Program-made: the position numbers and the translations under genes
The notes under the pieces: model-generated
Database searches by the model: none
What the model was told of the DNA's origin: nothing
What the model saw: only the letters and a program-made list of their open reading frames with translations
Shown here: positions 24,436 through 34,226 of the stretch, one piece after another
Numbering within the stretch: position 1 is the first letter of the stretch
Layout of the letters: each line of letters starts with the position of its first letter
Assembly (NCBI GenBank): GCA_027919835.1
Contig: JANVFP010000018.1
Span: forward strand, 434,001 to 498,000
Source of the DNA: Lentinula raphanica
Taxonomy: Eukaryota; Basidiomycota; Agaricomycetes; Agaricales; Omphalotaceae
Reading direction: 5' to 3'
Length of the DNA stretch: 64,000 bases

Positions 24436-25023
24436 CTATGAAGTTGGTGTATCTTGAGTATAGAGGACACGATTGACGAGTTCGAGTGGAAGATCATATA
24501 GCTCCAGTTTTGTGTTTTCTCACTCTGAGTATACAGGGCGTAGCTTGAAAAGAAGGCTTTCCAGTCGCATATGGAAAGACTTGGGTCATCTTCGAAGGGG
24601 AATTGGGCTTTGGAATCTTCGACGGCAGAGCGCGAATCTTTGTTTGAAGTTTTATATTGCACACACCAGAATGCCCACCAGTTACAGCCGAGATATCGTG
24701 AAAAGCAGGAGTGCAATGAATTGTCAAAGCCATACGTCAAGAGAACCATGACCATAGACCATGCGGGTATGAGAAGAGACCATTCTCTGCGTATGATAAA
24801 TTGAAAGTAAAATACGAGGCAACCAGAAACGACTTTACCTGTTAGGATACCACTCAACGCCTGCCCAAACAATGTACTCATCAGGAAGCAAAGCCCACAA
24901 GATATAGACGAGACATAAAAGAGATGATGAAGTCCAAGCAACGAAGCCATGAAGCTCGGGTGCTCGAGAGTGATATTCGCTCGGCGCTGGAGATATCGAT
25001 ACAGGCTCACTCAAGCTGGTCAT
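24436..25023 (-). pseudogene. PIGP: PIG-P (GPI-GlcNAc transferase subunit P) with apparent frameshift
   Basis: PIG-P is a two-helix ER membrane subunit of the enzyme that starts GPI-anchor synthesis. Exon 1 (25023-24839) encodes ELHGFVAWTSSSLLCLVYIL, WALLPDEYIVWAGVEWYPNR and exon 2 starts at 24786 with EWSLLIPAWSMVMVLLT. At 24729-24740 the frame then shifts: the expected second half of helix 2 (MALTIHCTPAFHDISAVT) is encoded in another frame. After two short introns the C-terminal signature ELYDLPLELVNRVLYTQDTPTS and stop TAG (24436-24438) are intact. The rest of the gene is well conserved. The break could be a real mutation, a sequence error, or be bridged by an alternative donor (48-nt intron) that restores the downstream frame but gives an unrelated stretch in helix 2. 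Confidence 0.7.
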
Positions 25024-25185
25024 CGAGGCATCTCAGTGAGAATTCGAGGAAGACTTGGAATAAGCGCCTATGTGTGTCTCACGCTTGCTACACGCGCTTA
25101 TGGCACGCCCAAATAATGCGGCACGCCTACCCTGCGCCTACCACTGCCTCCTACCACTTCCAAATCCATTTCTAAGCCTTTATCT

Positions 25186-26687
25186 ATGTCGATGTACCCT
25201 TCGTTGCCCAGCGAACTATTTGAGCTCGTTATTGCATACATTGCACACACTCCCAGACTGCCGCACTCGCGCTCCAGATCCCCGTTCAAGTGTGCTTCAC
25301 CTGAACTACTTGCCCTCTCTGTAGCCAACTGGCAGCTGCGTCGAGTCTGTCTGCCCTTCCTCTTTGCAAATATCAAGATAAGGGATGAAATGGAGGTACA
25401 CCAGATGGAGAATTATCTTGCCCTTTTTTCACAATTCACCCAGTACGTTAGATTTGTACAATCTACTGTTCCACATCCTTTGACCGTCGACCGCAGAGTT
25501 TTGGTTATCAAGCCTCTCTTTCATACAGAGGACCAGACCATGGCTCAAATATTGCCGCAACTTGAACAACTCTCCGAAGTCGAGCTGCGAAGATGTCGAA
25601 GGAGAAGTGATCTGCTCAGGTCAATCATTTCGCACCCCACTGTCACTTCGATTCTGCTTGATGAATTACCTGATCAATCTATGTGCAATGATGATCTATC
25701 CAAAGTGTTCCTCGATCGCAAAAAATTTGGGACCCTCTCTCCTGAGCTCGAAAGATTCCTCGATCACGGCATGAGGATAGTATGCCTCGAGCTTCACAAG
25801 CCCGACTCCGAATTCATCGTACAATTTGAATCCAAAATCTTTCCTGGACTAGAGGAAATTCGAATACTCATGGGTACTATCCCTATCTCTTTTTCCTGGC
25901 TACCTGTGCTTTCCTCGACTCAACCGACCTTGAAGAAATTCTGGCTCATAGGCGGGCACCGAGAGTGGTTCTTTAATGTCGAATTTGCACCTCCTTTTCT
26001 GTCTGCTTTGATCCAGAAATCTCAACGACGAAAACTCCAACATCATTTCTTCATCGAGGAAGTGGGTCTTGGAAGAGCTATTGGCCCATCTTCGCAGGAG
26101 TGGCATGCCATAGGACTGACCTTGACAACTACTTTTGCCAGTACCTTTCTGATCGAAGTACTCACACTCATTGCCTCTGTCTTTCCACAACTCGAAATTT
26201 TGACTCTCAAGCTTGATGCACACGAGGGGATGTATGACATTGTGTGTCTTCTCATCTGCGGTCTCGCTCACGCTGATTTCCTTGAATCTAGGGTGACCTC
26301 TGCTCAGTAATCGCACGCTTCTCGTCTCTGAGAGTTGTATACTTCCATAGGGTCTTTGACCGACTCATATTTGGACCTGAAATCGTGAAGCTTGTGCCAT
26401 CAGTCCAAAATCTTGAAACTTCAGATGCCGTTGATCAATCGAGGACTCTCGCGGAAAATGGACTATGGCTGTTCACATCTCGACTGGCGAAGCAAGTCAA
26501 AACTCTGGATTCGATCCACATCAGCGATATGGGCCATGAGTACGATGATTTTGATAACCGCACGGGAACATGGTATCTTACAGGGTGGCTTCATGTACTC
26601 AATGGCAATCGGGACATTGGTGGAAGACTTGCCAACACGCTTGAGTTGTTACATCGTGGGATCTCGAACACTATGCTGCCGTACTAG
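25186..26687 (+). CDS. F-box-like protein, array copy 1
   Basis: Exons 25186-25442, 25497-26241 and 26292-26687 give 465 residues. The N-terminus LPSELFELVIAYIAHTPRLP plus ELLALSVANWQLRRVCLPFLFANI is the F-box pattern, which recruits Skp1 in SCF ubiquitin ligases. The rest has leucine-rich alternation (ILPQLEQLSEVELRRC, LLRSIISHPTVTSILLDELP) like the degenerate LRR region of fungal F-box proteins, and ends with SIHISDMGHEYD and LHVLNGNRDIGG. It is the first of four head-to-tail paralogues. Unlike the others it lacks the Gly/Ser/Thr leader before the F-box and reads 18 residues further at the C-terminus. Intron 1 (54 nt) is stop-free and in frame. The target is unknown. Confidence 0.8.
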
Positions 26688-27088
26688 GTACAACATAGCT
26701 ATGATCTACAATGTTCTCGCAATGCTCACGATTTGTCCTATTCAGTGTTAGTTGCCTCGTTAACCCTCTTCCCGCCAATCATGCAGTAATAGTATGGGTC
26801 GACGAGGGTCGTACAATTCGGAATTCCAAGCACAGTCTCCAACTGCCTTCACTCGGTTCATCCCTGATGGCTTCCTTTGCTGTCTTGTATCTGCAAATGC
26901 GTAGAGTCTATCACATACTTTTGAAGTCTGGAGTTTTACTCTGCAAAGCCGGGGTGTTGGTGGTGGTGAGATGACATTGGATGACCATTATGACTATTAG
27001 TTACATAAAATACAAATAAATATAAATACTCTCTCTGCTTCAGTTCGCAACAACCAATACCGCGTCTCATACCCCTACCTTTGTGCAA
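26688..27088. other. Spacer between F-box copies 1 and 2
   Basis: The first 70 bases resemble the 3' flanks of copies 2 and 3 (a GTACAA...TTCAGTGT segment that looks like a 3' intron), so the duplication unit includes 3' sequence. An AT-rich stretch at 26990-27030 precedes copy 2. No further gene seen. Confidence 0.45.
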
Positions 27089-28541
27089 ATGCAGCCGTTG
27101 TTGCCTAATGAACTTCTTCATTCCATCATTGACTACATTGCATTCATCCCAAAACTGCCAAACTCGCGCTCAAAATCTCCGTTCAAGTGTGCTTCACCTG
27201 AGCTGCTTGCTCTCTCTGTAACAAATTGGCAGTTACGTCGAGTTTGTCTGCCTTTTCTCTTCGCACACGTCAAAATAGAGGAAGACTCGGATCTGCAACA
27301 ACTGGGGGATCATCTTGCACGTTCTGTGGAATTTACGAAGTATGTTCATTGTTATATCAGTACAAACTATAGACCCAAGTCCACTGTTTGACCAACGTCC
27401 ACAGAGTTCTGGTTCTAGATTCTCTCACTCATCTAGGAGATCACATATTATCAGAAATACTGCCCCAACTCGAACAACTCTCCGAGGTCGAGCTGCGGGA
27501 TTGTCAGGATAGAACTGATCTGCTCAGGACAATCCTTGTGCACCCCACTGTCACTTCAGTCCTGGTTGATGAATTACCTGATGCCTCTATGTGCGATGAT
27601 GATTTGTCAAAAGTAGCCCTCCCTCGCACAAGAGCATACCGGGCTATATCGCCTGAATATGAGAAATACCTTGATCAGGGCATGAGGATCCTATGCCTCG
27701 AGCTTGTCAAGCACGGTTCGCTTGGTTCTGCCCAGCTCGAAACCAAGATTCCCTTCGGGACAAAGGAAATCAGTATCATCATTCATGGCCATCCTGACTC
27801 ATTATCCTGGCTGCCTACACTTTCCTCGAATCGCCCGACTCTAAATGAGGTCTCGCTCCTCGGCGGACGTCGATCCTTTGACCATGTTACACTTCCTTTC
27901 TGGTCTCCTTTCATTAAGGAATCTCGACGACAAAAGCTTCTCAGTTTTTTCAACATCAAGAGAATGGGTCTTCGTAAAACTACTGGATCATACCCGCAGG
28001 AGTGGTATGTAAGGGGACTCACCTTGCAAACTACTACTGCTAGTACTTCTCTGATTGAGATACTCACGCTTGTTGCTTCTTCATTTCGGAAACTCGAGAA
28101 GCTTACTCTGAGACTCGATCTGCATGAGGAGTTGTATGATATCGTGCGTCACCTCATCTGCAGTCTTATTCATACTGATCCTTTTCTTGAATTGAGGGTG
28201 ACCTTGTCGCTGTACTTGCGCAATTCCCGTCTCTCAGAGTCGTGTATTTTGATAAGGTCTTTGGTCGGCTCAAATTTGGACCTGAAACCGAGAGGCTCAT
28301 GCCACCGGTTCGACAACTTGATACTCCAGGTGCCCTTGATGCACTGAAAGCTCATGCGGAAAGCGGGCTGATGCTATTTGCATCTATCCTCGCAACGCGA
28401 GCCAGAAGTCTTGATTCGATTCACATCAACGACACAGCTCATGAGCATGACAGTTCCGGAAACCCAATTGGGTCCTGGCATCTCATAGGATGGCTTCATA
28501 TACTCAATGGTAATCGAGACATCGGTGGAACACTTGCTTGA
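27089..28541 (+). CDS. F-box-like protein, array copy 2
   Basis: Exons 27089-27339, 27405-28143 and 28197-28541 give 444 residues. The ATG at 27089 is in frame with LPNELLHSIIDYIAFIPKLP and ELLALSVTNWQLRRVCLPFLFAHV, the F-box region. Downstream LRR-like segments (ILPQLEQLSEVELRDC, LVDELPDASMCDDDLSKV) and the C-terminal SIHINDTAHEHD and LHILNGNRDIGG match copy 1. Exon phases are the same as in the other copies, but intron 1 is 65 nt with an in-frame stop, so splicing is required. The protein stops shortly after DIGGTLA. Role inferred as SCF substrate adaptor. Confidence 0.8.
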
Positions 28542-29029
28542 CTTGTCTACAGCATTGCGGAGTCGTGGAAATTTCAAGACTCGCCATGTTGTTGTAAGTA
28601 CAAAACCGTTATGAACTATCATGTTCTCGAATCTTACTTGCTAACGACCACTTGTTCTGTTCAGTGTCAGACCCATCTTGAACAACTTAGTAGTATGGGT
28701 TCTACAGTTGTATATCCAAATAGCAAGTAAACTTTCCATATGACGGACGAGTCGCGGACCTGTACTAGGGAGGACCTGGGAGGACAGATTTGAAGTGATA
28801 CTAGTATATATGACAATTAATAATCAGGCAGCGCTCAGGCTATATTTTCATACTCATGAAATCAACAGTCTTTCTCTGCAAAGTTATGGGAGGTTCAGGT
28901 TCTCATATACTACAAGACGACCGAGCACGAGTCAACCCGGGCACATTAGGTGACACCGTACCTGTGTGTACTAACAAGGTACAAACAAGTACAAATCCTC
29001 ATCGACAATCCTTCGCTTCGCCGCTCACA
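28542..29029. other. Spacer between F-box copies 2 and 3
   Basis: The segment near 28590-28690 is clearly related to 30585-30690 (shared CTAACGACC-CTTGTTCTG and CCATCTTGAACAA blocks), the 3' part of the duplicated unit. An open frame runs in from 28856 to copy 3, but the homologous start in copy 4 supports 29030. Confidence 0.45.
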
Positions 29030-30529
29030 ATGGGGTCTACTGGCGCGTCTGACACATCTACTACTGGTTCTCAGTTGTCGTCCACGTCTTTTCCCAACGA
29101 AATACTCCATTCCATTGTTCATTACATTGCATACACTCCTGAACTATCAGACTCGTGCTCCAGATCTCCGTTCAAATGTGCTTCACCTGAACTGCTCGCG
29201 CTCTCTGCAACGACTTGGCAGTTACGTCTAGTTTGTCTTCCATTCCTATTTGCAAACATTAGAATGAAGAAAAATATGGATCCACAACAATTGGAGAATT
29301 GTCTTGCAATTTCGGTGAAATTTACGAAGTATATTTTATCATTACAGCCTACTGTCCGCCGATTGACAAATGTATACAGGGTTTTAGTTATAGATAGTCT
29401 CTCCCCGCTAGGAGAACAGACCATATCTCGGATACTACCCCAACTTGAACAGCTTACCGATGTTGAACTGCGAGATTGTCAAGATAGAACTGATCTGCTC
29501 AGGACAATCCTTGCGCACCCCACTGTCACTTCGGTTCTGGTTGATGATTTACCTGACAAGTCTATGTGCAACGACTCTGATCTGTCGAAAGTGGCACTCC
29601 GTCGCACAAGATCATACCAGGTCATATCTCCTGAGTATAAAAAATACCTCAATCAGGGCATGAGGATCCTCTGCCTCGAACTTGTCGAGGACGACTCATT
29701 CGTCACCCAACTTGACTCCAAGGCCCTTCCCGGGATACAGGAATTCCAGTTCCTCATTCTTGGTTTTTCTGACTCGAACCCATTGTCCTGGCTACCTGTG
29801 CTTTCGTCGAATCACCCAACTCTAAACGAGCTCTGGCTCCTCGGTGGACGCAAACGCTACTTCGATCATGTCGCGCTCCCTTTCTTGTCTCCTTTCATCA
29901 TTGAATCTCAACGGCAAAACCTTGACGGCTTCTTCGTCATCAAAAAAATGGGTATTCATAGATCGATTGGCTCATATTCACAGGAGTGGTATGTCAGAGG
30001 GCTTTCTTTGAGAACTACTTCCGCTAGTATATCTCTAATCGAAATACTCACGCTTGTTGCTTCTTCATTCCCGAAGCTCGAAATGCTTACTCTCAAACTT
30101 GGTCAACATGAGGAGAAGTATCATATTGTGCGTCGTCTCATCTGCAGTCTTGCCATAACTCATTGATACCGATTTCCTTGATTTCAGAATGATCTTGTGT
30201 CTGCATTTGCCCGCTTCTCATCTCTTAGAGTCCTGTACCTCGAAAAGGTCTTTGATCGGCTCAAAACTGAAATCGAGACGCTTACGCCACTGCTTCAACG
30301 ACGTTCCACTCCAATTGCCCTTGATGACCTGAGAGATCATGTGAAAAGCAGGCTGTTGCTATTTGCATCTCACCTGGCAAGGCATGTCAGAACTCTAGAT
30401 TCAATCCACATCGACGAAGCGGGCTATGAATACGACAATGCTGCTGGGGTCTCTCTTGGAAACTGGTATCTTTCAGGATGGCTTCATGTACTGAATGGCA
30501 ATCGAGATATCGGTGGAATACTTGCTTGA
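29030..30529 (+). CDS. F-box-like protein, array copy 3
   Basis: Exons 29030-29328, 29380-30127 and 30188-30529 give 462 residues. ATG 29030 (MGSTGASDTSTTGSQLSS) is chosen because copy 4 has the matching MGNTASNTPTSSQSSS start. The F-box follows: FPNEILHSIVHYIAYTPELS and ELLALSATTWQLRLVCLPFLFANI. LRR-like body (ILPQLEQLTDVELRDC, ILAHPTVTSVLVDDLP) and C-terminus (SIHIDEAGYEYD, LHVLNGNRDIGG) are as in its paralogues. Intron 1 is 51 nt, in frame and stop-free; copies 1 and 3 share this property while 2 and 4 do not. An upstream in-frame ATG at 28856 could extend the protein by 58 residues. Confidence 0.8.
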
Positions 30530-31047
30530 CTTATCCACAGGATTGCGGAGTCGCGGAGATTTGACTCGGAACTGTGAACATCGTGTTGTAGGTACAATGA
30601 ATGAGTCATGAACTATCAATTTCTCGCAATACTAACGACCGCTTGTTCTGTGCAGTGTCAGCCCCATCTTGAACAATTTAGTAGATGGGTTATACAGCAT
30701 TATTTAGATCCAAATATTAATAGCAAGCACTGGAGGTTCCATTTTTTGAATGAACTTGTACTCTGAAGGAGGACAGATTTTGCGTGAAGATGCTAGGACT
30801 GCTCACACTCATGAAGCGCCCACAAAAGAGTCTATCATATCTTCATTTGAGATCAAGAGTCTTCCTCTACGAAGTTGAACATCGAGGACTCAGGCCTCAG
30901 GACGAACGGTCGACCCGGAGACCGTCGTACGTACTGCTACTTATTCTAAGAAAAACAAACAAGAACGAAATAAGATATAAACAAGTGCAAATACTCAGTA
31001 CTCAGTATAGTACTCATCGACATCGATCATCCTTCGCTTCGCTCACA
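30530..31047. other. Spacer between F-box copies 3 and 4
   Basis: It holds the 3' flank shared with copy 2 (30585-30690) and a 5' flank related to that of copy 3: both carry AGTCTTTCTCT/AGTCTTCCTCT followed by CATCGAC and CCTTCGCTTCG immediately before the ATG. This shows that promoters were duplicated along with the genes. Confidence 0.45.
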
Positions 31048-32546
31048 ATGGGGAATACCGCATCTAATACACCTACTAGTTCTCAGTCGTCATCCATGCA
31101 ACTGCACACGTCGTTGCCCAACGAATTACTTTATTCCATCGTGGAGTATATTGCATACACTCCCAAACTGCCAGACTCGCGCTCCGAATCTCCTTTCAAA
31201 TGTGCTTCACCTGAACTACTCGCCTTCTCTGTAGCCAATTGGCAGCTACGTCAAGTTTCTCTGCCTTTCCTCTTTGCAAATATCAAGATTAGAGATGTCG
31301 TGGAGGTACATCAGCTGGAGAAATGTTCCGCGCTTTTTGTGAAATTTACCAAGTACGTTTTATCGATACGACTTACCATTGTCCATTGTTTACTTGAACA
31401 ACGTTGACAGAGTCCTGGTTATCAAGCCTCTTCCTCAGCTAGGGGACCAGACCATATCTAAGATATTGCCACAGCTCAAAAAACTTTCCGAGGTCGAGCT
31501 GCCAGATTGTCGAAATAGAACTGAATTGCTCAGGTCAATTCTTGCGCACCCCACTGTCACTTCAGTCGTGGTTGATAAATTACCTGAAGAGTCTATGTGC
31601 AATGATGATCTGTCAAAAGTGGCCCTTCCTCGCAGAAAATCATACCGGGCTATGATATTGCCTGAGTATCAAAAATACTTCGACCGGGGCATGAGGATCT
31701 TACGTCTCCAGCTCAGCGAGGGCGATTCAATTATCACCCAGTTTGAGTCCATTAACATTCCTGGGTTAAAGGAAATCCGTATCTTCATTCATGGCTATGG
31801 TGACAAAATATCCTGGGCATCTGTGCTTTCATCGAACCACCCGACTCTAAATGAACTCTGGCTCCTCGGTCGAGCTCGACGATATCTCAAACATGTTGTG
31901 CCACCTGTCTTGTCTCCTTTCATGATGGAATCTCAACAAGAAAAACTTCATAGCTGCTTCATTGTCAGAAGAGTTGGTCTCCGTAGGACTAATGGCTCGT
32001 ACTACTCGCCGCCGGAGTGGTATGTAATGGGACTTTCCTTGGAAACTACTCCTGGTAGTACCTCGATAATCGAAATCCTCACACTTGTTGCTTCTTCATT
32101 CCCGAAACTCGAAGTCCTTACTCTCGGTCTCAATCAACATGAGGAGATGTATGATATTGTGCGTCATCTGCAGTCTCGTACCTCGATCATGCTAAGCTCC
32201 TTGATTTCAGGATGACCTTGCTTCAGTACTTGCCCGTTTCTCATCTCTCAGGATCCTATACCTTGATGAGGTTTTTGCTCGGCTCAAATTTGGACCCGAA
32301 TTCCAGACGCTCATGCCACTAGTTCAACAGTTCGATACCCCAGATGTCTTTGATGAAATGAGAGCTCGTGCGGAAAGTGGGCTGTTGTTATTTGCATCTC
32401 ACCTGGCAAAACAAGTCAGAACTCTAGATTCGATCCACATCAGTGATACGGGCCATGGATATGATGATTCTGGGAACCGTGTTGGATCCTGGTTGCTCTC
32501 AAAATGGTTTCATGTACTCAACGGTAATCGGGACATCAGTGTCTGA
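31048..32546 (+). CDS. F-box-like protein, array copy 4
   Basis: Exons 31048-31352, 31411-32158 and 32211-32546 give 462 residues. After a Ser/Thr-rich leader (MGNTASNTPTSSQSSS) come LPNELLYSIVEYIAYTPKLP and ELLAFSVANWQLRQVSLPFLFANI. The LRR-like body has ILPQLKKLSEVELPDC and VVDKLPEESMCNDDLSKV. The C-terminus (SIHISDTGHGYD, FHVLNGNRDISV) ends one codon after the shared NGNRDI block because of a different stop. Intron 1 is 58 nt and not in frame. This is the last recognisable copy; the following sequence is unrelated. Function is inferred from the F-box alone. Confidence 0.8.
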
Positions 32547-32968
32547 ATGGTTGCGCCTTGATGCTTGATGGTTCAGAGACGTACAAAAGACTTATGAATA
32601 TCCATACCAATACACTTTTGATCCAACTTCTGTGGATTTAGTGACAGCTTATGTAGACCGCCACTGTTCACCGAATGTAATGCAGTTGAGATGCTGGGGA
32701 ACGAGTTCGAAAGAGTTTGGAATCCACATTATGATTTACGATTGCATGATTTTGAGACTGTAAATCACATATGCATATGTAAAGTACACATAGGAAATGG
32801 ATGTAGATGGAAAGCAAGTGACGGGGACCAGTAAGAATGGAGGATGCAAACAAGCGAATTTGCAGAGTTGCGTCATGGAAGAACCTGCCCATACTCTGTG
32901 CAGGGCTGAGCGCAATGCCAGCCGTGGATGTCGTATGAGAGATCCAAGATGGGATGGAGACCTCGTAC
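32547..32968. other. Intergenic region, F-box copy 4 to eS27 gene
   Basis: Both genes end here (convergent), so the region should carry two 3' UTRs. Open frames at 32668-33126 on the plus strand are antisense to the ribosomal protein gene and were not called. Confidence 0.5.
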
Positions 32969-33390
32969 TTAGTTCTTCTTACGGAATGAGCATCCTGCGA
33001 TTTGTGCGTAAACTAAAGATCAAGGCGCAAGCAGCGATACAGCACGCACCTTCTGTCAATCTTGCCTTACCACCTGTAGGCTGGCATAAAATCGATGCAC
33101 AAGACCCGCAGATGACTACGGTTTGAGCATGGGAGAACACAGTGGTGATGGCGAAGCATCCTAGAATTACACAAATCAATGATCATATTTCTTTGCAAGA
33201 AACAAACATCAACGTACCAGGGCATTTCACATCCATGAAATACGAGTTTGGTGACTGCACCAGCCGCTTAAGCTTGTGTTGCCTTTTTTCAGATTCAGGT
33301 GTGGGGTTAAGCAAGTCAACAGCGAGAGTCTACGACCTCATCATAAGCATCTCATGCGTCCTCAAGGCATAGAGGAGTGAAGCTCACCAT
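32969..33390 (-). CDS. RPS27: 40S ribosomal protein eS27 (RPS27)
   Basis: A structural protein of the small ribosomal subunit with a C4 zinc ribbon. Four exons: 33388-33390 (the ATG alone), 33218-33329, 33050-33160 and 32969-32994, which sum to exactly 252 nt, giving 83 residues and TAA at 32969-32971. The sequence reads [73 protein letters not shown] and ends RKKN. The CPGC and CGSC pairs are the zinc ligands. All introns have GT-AG ends and phases agree. It is divergent from the dynactin gene (179 bp between starts), and convergent with the F-box array. Confidence 0.95.
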
Positions 33391-33569
33391 GTTTTAGGAT
33401 GGTTCCACGATAACGAGTGGTCAAATTTTAGCGGGATGAGCGCAGTGAGGGAGGAACAGGTAGCGTGGGAGTAGTGCTATATAGCTTGATGAGGTCAGCA
33501 GCCAAGTCATCCAGCGCTACCGGGTTCCGTGGAGCGCTTCATGAGCGCTTATTCTCAACTCTGCGCCTT
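33391..33569. promoter_or_regulatory. Divergent promoter, eS27 / dynactin p27
   Basis: A 179-bp interval between start codons. It contains a close direct repeat GAGCGCTT at about 33532 and 33543. No TATA box is evident on the ribosomal-protein side. If the in-frame ATG at 33489 were used for dynactin, the interval would shrink further. Confidence 0.4.
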
Positions 33570-34155
33570 ATGGCGCCGATACGCGACAAGTTCACCATAC
33601 ACTCCAAAGCCGTCGTATGTCAGGATGTAGAACTCAAAGGCGACATTACAATAGGCTCTGGCACTATTGTACACCCTAAAGCAACCATATTCGCTGTGGC
33701 TGGACCTATCGTTATCGGAGCTGGCTGTATCATTGAAGAAAGCGCGATTATTGTCAACAGGTGTGTGGCCAACGTCCTTTCTACAATGAATACTCTACTC
33801 ATACTCTAGCAGACGGAAGGAAGTTATGCGTATCGGAGATGACAACCTCTTCGAAATAGGCTGCAGAATCGAGGCTCCGTCCATCGGTTCTTTCAACACC
33901 TTTTCTACCCGCTCTCGCGTCCATCACACCGTCCGAATCGCATCGTTTTGTGTCATAGGAGCTGGTTGTGTGCTCGCTCCTGCAGATGATGAAACGTTGT
34001 CCGACTATACCGTCGTTTATGGTCCATCAGCAGAACGCCGCACATGGACCGGGAAGGGCAAAGTCCAAGAGGCTGATCTCAGAAGGAAGCATGCAGAGTA
34101 TTTGAGGGAGATGTTACCCAAGTTCAATCGACTCAGGAGAGGTGACGGAGCATAG
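33570..34155 (+). CDS. Dynactin subunit 6 (p27), left-handed beta-helix protein
   Basis: Dynactin p27 sits at the pointed end of the dynactin complex that couples dynein to cargo. The two exons join at 33761/33814 (N-R-R-K-E-V-M). The sequence starts [20 protein letters not shown] and has hexapeptide repeats of a left-handed beta-helix: [59 protein letters not shown] and [19 protein letters not shown]. It ends with a basic helix [17 protein letters not shown] and TAG at 34153-34155. Length (about 175-180 residues) is typical. An in-frame ATG at 33489 would add 27 residues, but the known family starts just before the FxIH motif, so 33570 is preferred. Confidence 0.88.
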
Positions 34156-34226
34156 TATTCCCTTACATTAACAATGGAACTATAGTACCTGAAATGCATA
34201 TATAACGATCATCCACTTCTATCTTA

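Noticed and set aside
28856..29029. N-terminal extension of F-box copy 3
   Set aside because: Open in frame, but copy 4 has its start at the equivalent of 29030 and the upstream part matches the non-coding 5' flank of copy 4.
25186..32546. Mobile element or transposon array
   Set aside because: Repeat units encode F-box proteins with introns; there are no terminal repeats, target duplications, transposase or reverse transcriptase motifs.
32797..33126. Plus-strand ORF of 109 codons
   Set aside because: It is antisense to exons of the eS27 gene, which is spliced cleanly into a complete 83-residue ribosomal protein on the minus strand.
33465..33569. Upstream in-frame start for dynactin p27
   Set aside because: ATG 33489 is in frame, but family members begin just before the FxIH motif; the extension also invades the short divergent promoter.
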